Source: Sambucus nigra
Taxonomy: Eukaryota; Streptophyta; Magnoliopsida; Dipsacales; Adoxaceae
NCBI GenBank assembly: GCA_949130495.1
Contig: OX422207.1
Location: forward strand, 708,818,456-708,882,455
Direction: 5' to 3'
DNA length: 64,000 nucleotides
This document shows, piece after piece, positions 24,345 through 36,970 of this stretch. How positions within the stretch are numbered: position 1 is the first letter of the stretch; every line of letters starts with the position of its first letter. The notes under the pieces are model-generated. The model searched no databases. It saw nothing but the letters and a program-made list of their open reading frames with translations, and was not told the origin of the DNA. The position numbers were made by a program, and so were the translations under genes.

Positions 24345-24775
24345 GAACAGATTATGCCAAGTATATCTAAGAACAAATCAAAGGGATGCTCATAGTAGGT
24401 TCTCCATTTCTCAACGGCATAGACTATAGCCCATAATTCCTTATCCTAAGTGGAATGCCCCTTTTTTCTAGCGGGAATTATTGCTTTGGAAAATAATAGG
24501 CCTCCATTCCTACATAGGAACAACTCCCTTTCCCTCATTACTAGCATCTATCTCTAGTGCAACTGTGCAAGTGTTTTTTTAAAGTTGGGTAGAGCTAATA
24601 CATGTATTGGTAAGGGCTGCCTTGAGTGAATCAAAAGCCTCCCAAGATAGGGGAGTCCAAGTGAACTGATTTTTCTTCAACATATTGGTTAAAGGCCACC
24701 TAATTACCTCACAACCTCTTAGAAATCATTTATAGTAACTAGTGAGTCCTAGGAACACTTTAAATAGAAAAAAAT
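24345..24775 (-). pseudogene. Ty3/gypsy RT-RNase H fragment
   Basis: The minus strand reads, with stops and frame changes, a connection segment (VFLGLTSYYK, WPLTNMLKKNQFTWTPLSWE, AFDSLKAA) and then RNase H text (KELWAIVYAVEKWRTYYEHP, FDLFLD). This is a worn piece of gypsy pol with no LTRs beside it, lying in the opposite orientation to the neighbouring captured plant genes. It was probably acquired together with them or inserted and then truncated. Confidence 0.75.
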
Positions 24776-25430
24776 TAGTTCAGGGAAAATGAACATCTTT
24801 ATGAACATCTTTCTAAGTATGGAGATATTAAGACGACAAGGACTATAATGCTTAATGAGCTTAAAATGTTGATTAAGGCAAATCCTCTCATCCGTGATAA
24901 GATTTACTTTCCCACCTTGAAGAACTCAAGGCTACGGACACTAATTAGTCAGAGGTATGACCAGGTTTTTATTGATGAAACTGTAACACATCTTGTTACC
25001 TTCATTTGTTTATTAAATCTTCTCGGATTACAGCTTAAATTGGCAGCACCACTTTTGCAAGAATCCAAAGTCTAACCCTGAGATAAAAACCTTATTTGTG
25101 GACCATGCTTGTGTGAAGACAAATGGTGCGCGGGCTCCATCCCCTATCACTAATTAGCTACTGGGTTCCATGCCTAAAGTAGGTGGTTTTCCACCACTAG
25201 GTGCTCATGGCGTAAGTCACTAAGAATTCCTCTTATACTTGTAAGTTATTGCATGAATTTTGGTATGGCCATTCAATCTTATTTTTTTTCTTTTTCCTTT
25301 TGCTTCTTTTAGCAATTTCAAACTCCATCAGCACCTCTTAAAACATCTCTTGGAGGATGGATGACTAACCCACGACAGGCTATTTCTGGAGGACTTCTAG
25401 GCTTAGGTGCTCCTAATAATGCAGATAAGT
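24776..25430 (+). pseudogene. TOPLESS/TPR-type corepressor fragment with two introns
   Basis: Exons read EHLSKYGDIK, NELKMLIKANPLIRDKI, YFPTLKNSRLRTLISQ; then LNWQHHFCKNPKSNPEIKTL, FVDHACVKTNGARAPSP and PKVGGFPPLGAHG; then QFQTPSAPLKTSLGGWMTNP and SGGLLGLGAPNNA. This is the region just after the LisH/CTLH part of TOPLESS-family transcriptional corepressors, which repress genes with Aux/IAA and other EAR-motif proteins. Two GT-AG introns are retained: 24955-25033 (79 bp) and 25212-25312 (101 bp). The N-terminus and the WD40 repeats are missing. A small gaacatcttt duplication sits at the left edge. Retained introns mean the copy came from DNA, not mRNA. Confidence 0.85.
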
Positions 25431-25522
25431 TCACTAATAGGGTGTTCTAATAGGCTTAGAATTAGATGTGTATTGAAATGTTTCCTTAAGAAACTAGTAA
25501 ATAAAAATAAAAATCGAATGGT

Positions 25523-25625
25523 AAAAGATATATTGACATACTCTTCATTTAAAGAACATACACCACTTTGTTTTTCTTCCTTAAGAATATATTTGAAGTG
25601 TCACACGGAATAAAAAATGAAGTCG
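25523..25625 (+). repeat. Direct repeat, left copy
   Basis: It matches 26990-27088 (shared text: gacata, cttcatttaaagaaca, cacttt, aaaaaatgaagtcg). The pair encloses the unrecognised captured gene. Confidence 0.7.
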
Positions 25626-25756
25626 AAAGGGGGAGGAGGATCTAATGAGTATAGATGTGTATTGAAATGTTTTCTAGAGTAACTAGTAAATGAAAAGAAA
25701 GAAGAACCCTAACTCTTTGATGTCGGCCATCAATCTTCTCCCATAGGCCATCAACC

Positions 25757-26889
25757 CTAACTCTTTGATGTCCTTATACAACCATGTGGTAAACTTGATA
25801 TGAATACAAAGTGCCAGTTGATTTCTGAACATCTGTCAAAGATTTCACCTGCATTTCTTGAGGAAGCATTGTGCTCTCTGGTGAGGAAGGCAATGAACAA
25901 ATTAAAAATGTTGGCCTGCTTTATTGTGACGATAAGCCATGTTTTGGTACACTGCAATATAATAATGAAGAAACGGCTATGATTGGGCTGGAAGCAATGA
26001 ACCAAGCAAATTCTACCTTAGAAGATTTTTGTAGATTTTATTTTATGTTTCACAAAAATATTCAGACACCTACCCTTGCTTTCATTCACAGAAAGTTATA
26101 TTTATCAGATGGACCGATTAAATGAGAAACTAATGCAATTGACAGCTAGTGAAGTTCCAGTTTTAGATAGAGGATCTGATGTGGTTCAGGAGGCAAATTG
26201 GAGTTGGATGCTTAAGTTCAAGGATCAATTTAGAACTGATCCATTTAGGCCTCTTGCTCTTCTTCTTGAGCATCGTGGACTTCTATCGAAGCAGATAAGA
26301 GAAGAATTCAAATGTGGAGAAGATTACTGGGCTCTTGAAAGAAAACTCTGTTGCACCTTGATGAGCAAGATAGAGATTTCAATTGCAGACGTGATGAGGG
26401 AAATCCATCTGAAATCCTTTGATCACAGAGTGCTGAATTACCTGTTGTATCAGTTGAGGGGATAAAAGGTTAATGAAATACATATGGAATTCCTATCAAT
26501 CTCAGAATTTCTCGTAGAGATATCTGATGACTTGTTTGACTACGAGGATGATGTGTTAGAGAACAATTTCAATATTCTGCGTATGTTTGTCAGAATATAT
26601 GGATGGAGCTTCCACCGCACCAACCATGCTGGAAAAATTCATAGCTGAAGATGAAGAGAAGTATGATTGCTTACTGAAAGCTTTGGATCCCAAATTATCG
26701 ATGAATTATCAAAAAAGATGCGAAGAAGCCACTAAAGAATGTGGGAAGATAATAGGCCCTCCCCTAGGAACATGGAGTATACCACCAGTAATTGAAGATG
26801 ATGATTTCTATTGTTCTCAAATTTTGAATTCTAGACCATCAGTTGTACCTCAGAGCTGGCCTTGTACAGTTATATCTTTGGAGTACTAA
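25757..26889 (+). pseudogene. Captured conserved gene fragment, function not recognised
   Basis: A protein can be followed through four frames: LISEHLSKISPAFLEEALCS; then GEEGNEQIKNVGLLYCDDKP; then MDRLNEKLMQLTASEVPVLD through FRTDPFRPLALLLEHRGLLS and EFKCGEDYWALERKLC; a TAA at about 26463; EFLVEISDDLFDYEDDVLEN; and, after another shift near 26586, ALDPKLSMNYQKRCEEATKE and GPPLGTWSIPPVIEDDDF. The even, mixed composition and long continuous similarity to itself across the frames look like a real plant gene, not random ORFs. I do not recognise the family and see no catalytic motif. It has three frameshifts and one nonsense codon, and no obvious introns. Confidence 0.65.
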
Positions 26890-26989
26890 TGACGATGAAT
26901 GTATTTGATTCCCGTACGTACATCTTTCTTGTTTAACATTAATTTACTAAAGCTATTTTCTAGATTGAACCCTTAAAGAAAATTCATAC

Positions 26990-27088
26990 AAGATATACTG
27001 ACATATTCTTCATTTAAAGAACAAACGCCACTTTCCTTTTCTTATTTGAGAATGTCTGAAATGTCTCCTGGAAGAAAAAATGAAGTCG
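26990..27088 (+). repeat. Direct repeat, right copy
   Basis: Partner of 25523-25625. Confidence 0.7.
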
Positions 27089-28930
27089 TGCCCTTGGGAT
27101 TTCTTATAGTAGTTTACACGTATAGTCATTGTAACAAAATACTTAGTAAACAATGCTCTGAGCTATTTAAAATTTATAGTTATTTTGTGTCATCCTCAAA
27201 ATGTATGACAACTTTAACCTAAATATATGATAATGTTAATATGAATAGCAAATTGCAAAAATAAAATTAAAATCGGTTTTGTTCTTTTATTAATTGTTAA
27301 ACAGCAATGACCAGAAAAAAATTGAACTAGTTTTAGTTTTAGTTTTAGCTTTAGCTTAAAAAATATGCAGAACATAGATTGCACATGTAAATTGGACTCT
27401 CATGTTCCTTCGATTCTTAATCTGTGGGATTTTCCTTTGAGTTTTTTTTTTGCCCAACGAACTTTTTGCTTAATAGATTTTATAATTTCAACTCTTAAAT
27501 TTCTAAGAGAGTTATTAAACCCGAGTTTATACTCGTCCCGATACCAAACCACACTTTGGGTAATTAAAAGGGGAGAAGGATTTATACCAGGCCATAAAGA
27601 TGACTTCTAATAGTAAATGATCAAGGAGGCTTACTCCACCAACTGATCTTAGTAATCCTAACATCGGTTAGCCGACATTTGATAAAGAATATCATGCCGG
27701 CGAGTCGACATTTGATCCTAAACACCTGTTGATCCTAAACGTCGGTCAACTGACATTTGATAAAGAATCAAGTGTCGATCAGATACGTCACATTCATGAC
27801 TTCTGTGAATTTTTCTAAAAATCCGAATGAATTCATGACTTCTCTGAACTTTTCATGACTTCTATCCACTTTAGTGGCATTCACGATTGTGAGCTATGTT
27901 CAGTACTTGCATTGATTACTTTATATAGATATCATGTTTTCAAATATTTAGTTAGAAACGTTTTTAAATGTGTCAAGTTGTTACTTCTATAGTATTTCAT
28001 ATGCAATCATATTGCTTCCGTGCGCGAAAGGAATTGAGAAATAAGGGGGTAAGCCAAGAAAAAATCATTCGAGTGGATATGAAATTGATATTTTCTTTCT
28101 TAGGATAGGGACATTTTATATATATGATTTCTATCAGATGATGAGTGTGCCCTCCTGATTTCTTTGGTAAAACTTTCTTTCCTCTCCCCATTCACAATCT
28201 AATTGTTGTACACAAAGGCATATGTTTGTCTCTATTTATTTAGAAGATGAGGTTTGTTTGGAATAGTAATTTATGGGATTTTCAGAATGCATTTTGAGAA
28301 CTTCTGTGTATCTTTTAATGGAAATATTATTTATTAAATCTATTTTGTTGCTATGGAACTCTATCGATTATGTATTTAGACTATTCTACTACTAATATGA
28401 CTATAATTGTACATATTTATTTCATTGTTGGGCATCTTATCAGAGATATAAAACATAATTGAGGAATTATCATATACATGCAAATAATGAGCTGAAGTTA
28501 CACTGTTAATTGACTGTGTACACAGGTTTCCTTCTACATCTTAGTTAAGACCCTATATAAATTTTTTAAACGCATCCAGACAAACTCCTATAATTTATCT
28601 ACAAACATAAATAAGATATGACCATAACAAGTTAAGTACCATAACAGGTTATAATTTTTTGAACATATTTACTGTCTAAAATTTATTAAAAAGTATTAAC
28701 ACATTTATGATTTATATACAAACCTCTTTGTATATTAACAAGCACTAGATGATTGTGTGATAACATAGATAAATATGGTGTAATAAATGCCCGTCTAGAC
28801 AGGGGCTTGATTAATGTTTAGTAGTCTTCCCTATTTCCAAATTCTACCATCCAACACCTGGACAAGTCTACCGCATATCATGCCACTTTCTGCTGAATGT
28901 GAAAACATATTGGAACATTATTAAATAACT
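27089..28930. other. CACTA interior, no gene recognised
   Basis: AT-rich. Contains the short gtcggtcagccgac array at 27655-27785. No other coding signal is supported. Confidence 0.5.
27655..27785. repeat. gtcggtcagccgac repeat array (right)
   Basis: Three to four decayed units of the same repeat as 23911-24235. The two arrays bracket the TOPLESS and unknown-gene fragments. Confidence 0.75.
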
Positions 28931-29037
28931 CGTGTCCCTGACGAGTACGTGTCGCTGTATCCGGATCAAGTACTCGAGACCCTCAGCTAACACACCTGGG
29001 GACAGGTTCGTTTAGCCCCTCGGAAAATGTTCAACAG

Positions 29038-29525
29038 GGTGACCATCCAGAGTATGGTTCTGCTTTCGCTGCTTGCAGATCATTAGTTTGTCTTTCTAGG
29101 TTTAGGGAAATTGTACCAGAGCATCTGCATGCCATCCATTCCGTCTGTGCTAATCTTACCTCGTTGAATTTTAGCTAAGCCAACATCAACACTGAACAAC
29201 TCAAACCAGTCATTCGCCAATGCCATAAGCTCAAGATTTTCAGGGTACTTGATTCAATATGTGATGAAGGACTCCAGGCAGTGGCTGCAATATGCAAGGG
29301 TCTTCGCGAGCTTCAGGTTTTCCCTATTGACACCCCTGAGACTAACGAGGGCCCCGTTTCTAACGTGGGTCTCCTTACGATTTCTGAGGGGTGCAAAAAA
29401 TTACGATCCATTCTATATTTTTATTAGCAGATGACCAATGCAGCTATGATAGCCATGTCGAAGAACTGCCCCGATCTTGTGGTGTTTCATATCTGCATAA
29501 TTGGGCGATATCGGTATGACCGTAA
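29038..29525 (+). pseudogene. AFB4/5-type auxin receptor fragment, upstream part
   Basis: The reading frame gives leucine-rich-repeat text of the auxin-signalling F-box (TIR1/AFB) family: [81 protein letters not shown] and [18 protein letters not shown]. Two in-frame stops are visible (in the LNFS-ANI and LYFY-QMT segments). TIR1/AFB proteins are SCF ubiquitin-ligase receptors that bind auxin and Aux/IAA repressors. Details such as the [10 protein letters not shown] motif downstream point to the AFB4/5 branch. Element E interrupts the frame at 29525. A short upstream stretch reading YPDQVLE (about 28963-28983) may be a scrap of the F-box, with low certainty. Confidence 0.85.
29521..29525. repeat. 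Left TSD of element E (cgtaa)
   Basis: Matches cgtat at 43032-43036 in four of five bases. The AFB reading frame is restored across the pair, confirming the insertion point. Confidence 0.85.
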
Positions 29526-30622
29526 TGTAACACCCCGTACTTTTGTGCATTTAATATTTAATTAATTCGGGATTTTTAATTACTGGTGTGTTGTAATTTT
29601 AATTGAATTAATTATGACAATATATTTATTTAAATATTAATCGGGAAGTGAATGGTTAATGTTTAGGAAAATTTATTTAGTAAGTGAATAGTAATAATTT
29701 AATTACGTCATTTCGGGTATTAATGACGGGGTATGCACTTATCCCACCCGGGAGTCGGTATAGACTAAATTGGGTGTGAGATAAGAATTTTTATAAATTA
29801 ATTCGGATGTCAATTCTGAGTGTGCGGTTGATTCCGGATGGGTCGAGATAGTCAGATAAGAGTATCCGAGGGTAGTAATGGGGTCTCGAATTATTTTTGG
29901 GCATAGCCGGGCCCACACGGGGTGAGTTGGGCCACTTTAATTAAGCCCATTAGGTGAAAAACGGGATTTAGAGTTTTAACCTAAGTGAGGGATTAGGAAA
30001 TCAGCAGCCATCACAAATCTAAGCCTAGGGCTTGAGAGGGAATTGGGGGAAAGCTTAGCAAGAGCAATTGGGAGCCTTTGGAGCCAAATTAAAGGGTTAA
30101 TTTGGGGTGTTCTTCGTCAACTATTCTCTACAACAACAGAATCAGACCCTACGAACGATTCCAGGCAAGTGGTTAACTGTTTTGATTCTTAAAGCATGAT
30201 AATCAATTCATATCATAGTGATGTGTGTATGAAAATTCGTTTTTGGGTGTAAATGGGTACAAAATGGGATTTTCGTTTTTGAAACACTTGAATGAGATTC
30301 AAAGAAAGATTTAGATGAGTGATTTATATCTGAATGTGTATATATGATTTGAATGAGAAATCCAGAACATAAAAGAGGGGAAATTGAATCTGGAAATTGG
30401 GATTTAAAACAGATAATTAAATTTTATGGAGTAAGACCCATTTCGAAAATTATGAGATAATTAGAGAAGTTGATCATCTTAATGGTTTCTATGAGGAATT
30501 GGATGTGGATTAACCATTTGTAGATGATGGGATTATGTAATTATAGGTTTAAATTATGGTTTAAAAACCTTGAAATTTGTTAATGGTGGAAAACAGGGGG
30601 GAAGAAGAGCTGTAACGAAGGG

Positions 30623-30657
30623 GTCGATCGATCGATCGGGGGCATCGATCGATCGAT
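30623..30657. repeat. gatcgatcgatcg palindrome patch in element E
   Basis: Two palindromic runs built on cgatcgatcgat are separated by ggggg. The placement downstream of the donor-like site equals that of the related patch in element C. Confidence 0.85.
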
Positions 30658-30824
30658 GATAGGAATTTCTGGGCAGTTCGGCCAGATTATTATATGAAAG
30701 GAAAATTATTAAAAGTTAAGTTTCATACATTAATAAGTGTTAGATAATTGTGAAACAAATATTCCTAGCAATTATGGGAGAAAGTAATTGGGATTAGGAT
30801 GAATTTATGCGGGACATTAAATGG

Positions 30825-30829
30825 ATGAG
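30825..30829. repeat. Left TSD of element F (atgag)
   Basis: Exactly repeated at 40678-40682. Confidence 0.95.
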
Positions 30830-33049
30830 TGTAACACCCCGCCTAATAAGATACCGGGCGATCACTCCAATATTAAATTAAAACAGGAGTTTCATATGGA
30901 TCATTCTTAGCATCACTGTCGAAAATCAATTTAATTACTAATATCCTATTAGGTGAGCGTTAAAAACTTTTATCTAACTACTCTTTTTAGCGACCAATTA
31001 AAAACATCCACAATTAAATGCGCAATTAAACTGAAATGAAAATGAAATAAATTAAAATAACCGAACACTCGGTCCAAATATACAACCATATCGAATGCTG
31101 TACTGAAAGAATAAATAAATGCAATTGAGCCATTGGCTCGAATGTTTATACAATATCTCCTATCTAGAGTACAAGGAGAGAAACGTCTACCGATAACCTG
31201 CAAGCATCCACAGCTGCTGCAGCAGACGTCTGACTCGAAAGAATTTCCATCCAGGCGTCCCTGTGTCTGGACACCTATATATATATATATATATATATAT
31301 AGTATAGAGAAAGAAAGGAGAGTAGACAAACAGGTCAGGGCCCGAATGTTTTGAAAATATTTTGCAAGTGCATAAATGCTTTATTTTTAGAAAAATAGTT
31401 TTATCTCATATTTAAATTGGTATCGCACTCTCATGAGATACCCCTCACCTCTCCTCTAACAGTGCACACCTAGCGCATCCCTATAAACATCCTAGTCAAG
31501 CTACCCTGCTAAACTAGTCTAATACCCAACCACTATCTAACCTAGATAGTCAAACAGATGTACTAAGGGCTAAACTTCACTCTAATCTCGACGCTATGCC
31601 ATGTTCGTGCGTGGGGTGTCTCGCGAAGCGAAATCCAAACAAGGAACCCCCCCGATACACTACTATGCAGCAAGGTCGATCTTTGAGATCCGCCAGTCCC
31701 TCAGTACAGAAAGATATATATAATATATATACCATAAACATTTAATAATATTAGAGCACTAAGGATTAAACTTCTCCCCAGTCTCAACACAATGCCATAT
31801 TCGTGCGTGGGGTGTCTCGCGAAGCGAAATCCAAACAAGGAACCCCCCCGATACACTACTATGCAGCACGGTCGATCGTCGGGATCCATTAGACCCTCGG
31901 CACTCGATTTATACATATACGTACATCTACAATATACGTCCAGATAATATCTCCCGGACTGAGGATTACTTGATACATATAGTATTTATAAATACTTATC
32001 CTTTTCATTCCAAAAACATCCATTTCCCCTCTCATATCCAGGAAATGTATTTATAGAAGCCAATTCATTATCATGAATTGCTTTAACAAATTATATACTT
32101 TTTGAAAGCCAATTTTATTAACATAAAAATGCTTTTCCTTTATCAATTATCCCATTTCCCTTTTTATACTCAGGAAATGTATTCAAAGACATTTTCATTA
32201 TCATAAAAATTCTTTGATCATAACATATGCTTCCACATCCCTTCTTCCATCCGGGAAGTGTTACCGAAGCCAAATAATATAACCCATTTCCCTTCCTATA
32301 TCCAGGAAATGTAATTAAAGCAAATCCATTATTATGAACTGCTTTAATAAACGCATTCTAAGACCGCCAGTCCGGATTTCTCCACTGTGCACGCCCCTAA
32401 ATGGCTCTCATCTTCCAGGGCCTCCAAGACAACCTGGGATCCTATATCGAAAGACGTCGGGAAGCGACCATGTGCCTGCGGGATAGTCAAGACCACACCC
32501 GGAATCTCCTAACCAGCGCAGAAAATATAACAACAAACGCTCACATGGCCTATAGGACTATATCCACCCTGCATCATTAGCCAGGGGGCTTCACCATTCG
32601 AACGCAACTTCCCTTATGATAGCGATTTAGAGAGGTGTGTATCCTCATTTTTATTATTTATGAAAATCATTTGTCTTTCCATTTTGAAAACATTTATATT
32701 TTATTTTCAAAATAATTTACATCATATCATATATACTTTAATCACATAGTATATACATATACCATATATTCATCCTTGAATATACATAAATGGCCATATT
32801 TGCCAACTATATATAGCGATGACCATTAATCCCAAAGATTGTCTCGAGGAATCATAATCATGCTTTCATATAAGCATGATACTAAACCCAAAGTATTTCC
32901 TTACTTTGTTCAATACTAATTACCTCAATCATCTCTTAAAGGTTTATTTATCCTCAAAACCCTTATTTAGAAATCCCCATAAAAATCCCAAATGGTAATT
33001 CAACTCCCCATACTCTTAAAGGGATAAAACTAGAAATTCTGGCCTAAGC

Positions 33050-33252
33050 GAATCGATTCGCCCCTTTAGCAAATCGATTCGGATGGGCGAATCGATTCGG
33101 TTCCCAATCCGAATCGATTCGGAAAGTATTCTGCAAACAGGTCTGTAAATGGCGAATCGATTCGGTCTGTACCCGAATCGATTCGGCCCATTGCAGAAAC
33201 CCAATTCCCCTTAGGCGAATCGATTCGGCATGTACCCGAATCGATTCGGCCT
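33050..33252. repeat. cgaatcgattcg palindrome cluster in element F LTR
   Basis: Eight copies of (c)gaatcgattcg in about 200 bases, two more near 33573 and 33594. The matching cluster in the other LTR is 39187-39388. Small overlapping reading frames rich in repeated Arg-Ile-Asp-Ser or Glu-Ser-Ile-Arg here are artefacts of the repeat. Confidence 0.92.
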
Positions 33253-34090
33253 GTTCGAGGGTCACAATTTGGGCGATTTTTCAATCTCCAAAATACCCAA
33301 AATTCAATCCAATATCCATTTAAATCCTAACTTGGTTTTATTACTACAAACCTAAAGTTTTTTTTATATCTCCTCAAATTCTTTAGAGGTCCTAACAATT
33401 CTTTTGAGAACCCCTAATATCTATCTCCAATAAGTTCTAACTAATGATTTCAGTCTGGGACAGCTTTCCATAGAAAAATTACTATAAATCCAAAAAAAAT
33501 CAGAAAAATATGCAGTCGGCGCCCACGCGACCGCGTCGAAAAGATTTACAATTTTTATTTTTTGACCAAGAGCCGAATCGATACGCCTCTAGGCCGAATC
33601 GATTCGGTAAGCACGCTGCCTACACTATTCATCGTCTTCTCCGAGACGGTTTCGGCCATTAAAGCTTCTCCCAAGCTTTTGTCGCCTCACCCAACGTCCT
33701 ACAACCTCAACCAACTACAAATAACCATATATTAAGGGTTCTAAACATCCTAGAATCCTAAACCACCAATTAATTTTACATAAAACCTAAGTTTCTCCAA
33801 TTAACCAATTTTAGGGATTTATTCATTTTATCTCCCGAAAACCCGTTTTATCCACGAATACCCAACCCAAAATCATTAGGGTTTGTTATACAAACTATGA
33901 TATGAGATATTTATGCTCAAAAATAAATAAAGCAAGTAAACACTTGCCTCGTGGATAAAATTCGACGACCTCGAGTCGAATCCGGCGGAGTTGGCCCGAG
34001 ATCTCCCATTTCTTCTCCTCTTTCTCCTTGCTCTCTCTCTTCTCTCTCTTTTCTTTCTTTCTTTCTCTTTTCTTTCCCTCTCTTCCTCCT

Positions 34091-34097
34091 TTTATAA
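34091..34097 (-). promoter_or_regulatory. Probable TATA box of element F LTR
   Basis: The minus strand reads ccttataaaaggagg, followed downstream by a purine-rich leader and, about 145 bases later, the donor-like gag|gcaagtg. Position and context fit a promoter in U3. The right LTR has a weaker form (ccttataaac) at about 40238-40246. Confidence 0.6.
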
Positions 34098-34530
34098 GGA
34101 GAAAAGGGTTTTAAACCCTTAAAACCCAAAAACGACTCGTTTACCCAATTACGAGTTACTTTTACCTCTAAAATTACCCGAAACTCATTTTCGACAATCG
34201 GACACTCTTTTCCGACTATCTCGGACATTCCGAGATTTGTGGCGCAGTCGAAATTTCCATCCGAGGTACTTGACCGAAAATCACTTTTCTAACCCAAAAT
34301 AATTAAATGCGGTAGTCTTAATCAAAATCTTACCTCTTTTGTCACTATACTCCACGGCGACATATAATTAAATTACTTCGACCTATATAGTCCCAAAATA
34401 ATTTATAACACCCTTCGAAAATATTTAAATCCTCGAAAATCCCAAAAATCACTATTTCGAGAAATTCTCCAAATTCCAAATTATACTTAATTATGGAATC
34501 TAATCATCTCCAAAAGGGCGGGTTATTACA

Positions 34531-34544
34531 TACTCCCCCCCTTA
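34531..34544 (-). promoter_or_regulatory. Polypurine tract of element F
   Basis: The minus strand reads taagggggggagta, directly before the LTR start tgtaataaccc. Confidence 0.92.
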
Positions 34545-36956
34545 CAACAGAATTTCGTCCTCGAAATTCAGATGCAAGTTACACCCGCTAACTAGGATTA
34601 CTACAAATCCTAAAGCTGAAGGGAAGGATACTAACCTAATGGTTCCTAACCATACACTATGCGGCTATCGCAATCATAAAGTGACTCTAATACGTCACTT
34701 AATACCCATCCTCTAAAATGCCTCTTGGCATGGATTTAAATCTTGCGTACTACTCCTATCTTAACTAGGCGGTATACCAAACCACCTTACCAAGGTGCCC
34801 ATACACCTTCCTAACTTGTGCACATCTACACATTCGTAGCGAACGTCTGACACGTAACACTCTCTCCCAATAAGGGTCTCCTTTCCTCGGTGTAATACTC
34901 ACCTATGGGTCCTTCCAACCCGTGAAATTCCAACTCCTAACCTCGCCGCTGCTAAGTCTAGCGAACCTACATCCTAACAAGGCTATAATCTATGCGTCAC
35001 CCTACCTACGCGAAACTAATATAATCCTAAGTATGTCCCTATTGCACAAGGCCTCTCTCAACTCCCGACATTTGCTTGGTTTCGTGCGTGGGACGTCTCG
35101 CAGAGCGAAATCCAAACAAGGAACCCTCCCGTTACACTACTCCCTCGCGTTGTCGGTCATCGAGATATAACGGCCCAAGGCACACCAGCGGGACGTCCTA
35201 AATCCTACTTCGCTAACCTACGAATGCATTCCTATTATCTTATCCTTCCGCCCATACGAAAGGAATCCTAACTAATCAAAGTGCCTACTCTCTGTAGGAA
35301 CACTACTAACATCACACCGATCAAAGATTTTCACCAAATTTGCCTTCTTATTAAGGCTTGGCTAACATCCTAGAATCAATTTCTCTAAGTCCTACTCCAC
35401 ACAACTATTTGTGGTGAGAGGACCACTTTAGTGCTTTTCCATAGCACAATATTTCCATAAGTGTATCATCATCACAGGGCTCATAGTCTATAGTGGTTCA
35501 TCCACACTAATAGACTAACCCACATCCTTGCATCCTATAACAGCTCTCCACTCCCGACGCCGTTAAGAGTCATGTGTGGAGTGTCTCGCAAAGCGAAATC
35601 CAAACAAGGAACCCCTCCACACATTAACCCTTGACTTCGTTGGTTATGGAGTTCTGTCATTTAAACATGCAACCAGGATATCCCTATCCCCTAATCCAAC
35701 AAAAAGGTGATATGAACTCCTATCTCTAACTAAGATTCATACCACCCTGCGCTCGCACTCATTTTTAAGTCCTTGCGCAAACAATAATGAGCTTTATGTT
35801 CAGCTTAACGAAAATCCTGCGGCCTTAAATCATATATATAAGGTCGCCATAAACCCAGATCACGATAAGGAAACCTCTTCTCACTGAAGTTCCATTAACC
35901 CATAACAAATAAGGTGAACTCAACCTATATCTAGGTGAGACACCACAACAATAACCTGGTCCCTCCAGGAACCATGGACACGATAGACTTGTCATTTTTA
36001 GCCTGCTATCGCTCCGCAATTACACCATAATGTATTAGGCTCCTCATACCACCATGCTCGTATAGACATATAAAACGAGCATCACTAACCAGATATGTAT
36101 ATATATACCATATATCAGCACCCGCCTCTATGGCGAATGAAGAAAAATAAAACTCCGCTACTGCGGACAACACATAGGCATACATGATATAATGTTATCG
36201 ATACCGACATAACTCAAATTACCCACACGATTCTAGGGCTAACTAATACCGCGACTTCATCTAGTCACGCCTAATATACCTCCTCGATTGAGGTAAAACT
36301 CATAACCACAATTTCATTATAACGATTTCCCCGAGTGGATGTCCAACCATCGGGTCCTCGAACATACCCATTCTTTAGTGAGCCCATCCTCCTTGGAAAG
36401 GACTCAATATTCATTGCACCTAACTCACTTAGGTACAAGTTTCACTTAACCATAATACTCTTTATTCACCGTCGGCCTCTGGCTGAACCTTAGGCAAATA
36501 ATTCCCAAAACAGCATTCTTCTCATCCTGCTGATTCATGGGGACTCACGGTTAAAACCATCCGTAAGATCCCTTTCGAACCCTTATCTCCACGGGGTAAT
36601 TCAATCTTAAGTACCACTTTCTACCATAGTAGTACTTGGTTGACCATAACTACCATACTTTAGTAGTCGTTGAAACAATCCTTAATAGTTGCCTTAAGGA
36701 GAGTGGCCTCTACTAAGGTCCTCGTACCCAACTTCTACCAGCTTCCCCAGCTAAGCTCCAACTCCAGCTGACCTCCGAGCTCCGCACACGATTCTTAACG
36801 AGCGCGTAAAAGATTTCTATAATCTCATAATATGGCAGGAGAACGAAATCTCACAATAGAAATCAACAATCCTAGTCCTGAGGCTCTATAACAAATGAGA
36901 GCAACGCTGAAAGCGTAGTACGTCCGCACTGATTCCTAAGGACACTAGAACCTGAT
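34545..36956 (-). other. Element F internal region, non-coding
   Basis: No ORF with retroelement features. Contains two more copies (35081-35130 and 35571-35620) of the repeat unit found twice in each LTR. Confidence 0.75.
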
Positions 36957-36968
36957 GCTGTGATACCA
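36957..36968 (-). promoter_or_regulatory. Primer-binding site of element F
   Basis: The minus strand reads tggtatcacagc, one base different from the initiator Met-tRNA site in element C, two bases after the LTR end. Confidence 0.88.
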
Positions 36969-36970
36969 TC

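Larger units (their letters stand above)
30830..34530 (-). repeat. Element F 3' LTR (left copy)
   Basis: 3701 bp. In plus coordinates it holds the acceptor-like site (31275), (TA)n at 31276-31301, two copies of a cgtgcgtgggg...gcgaagcg unit (31604 and 31800), the cgaatcgattcg cluster (33050-33252), donor-like site (33947) and TATA-like box (34091-34097). Confidence 0.95.

Noticed and set aside
31133..31354. Plus-strand frame across the (TA)n of the element F LTR
   Set aside because: Lies in an LTR opposite to the element's direction and depends on the microsatellite.
33016..33284. Overlapping minus-strand frames with repeated Glu-Ser-Ile-Arg or Arg-Ile-Asp-Ser
   Set aside because: Produced by the cgaatcgattcg DNA repeat; identical artefacts occur at 39182-39422. 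Not genes.
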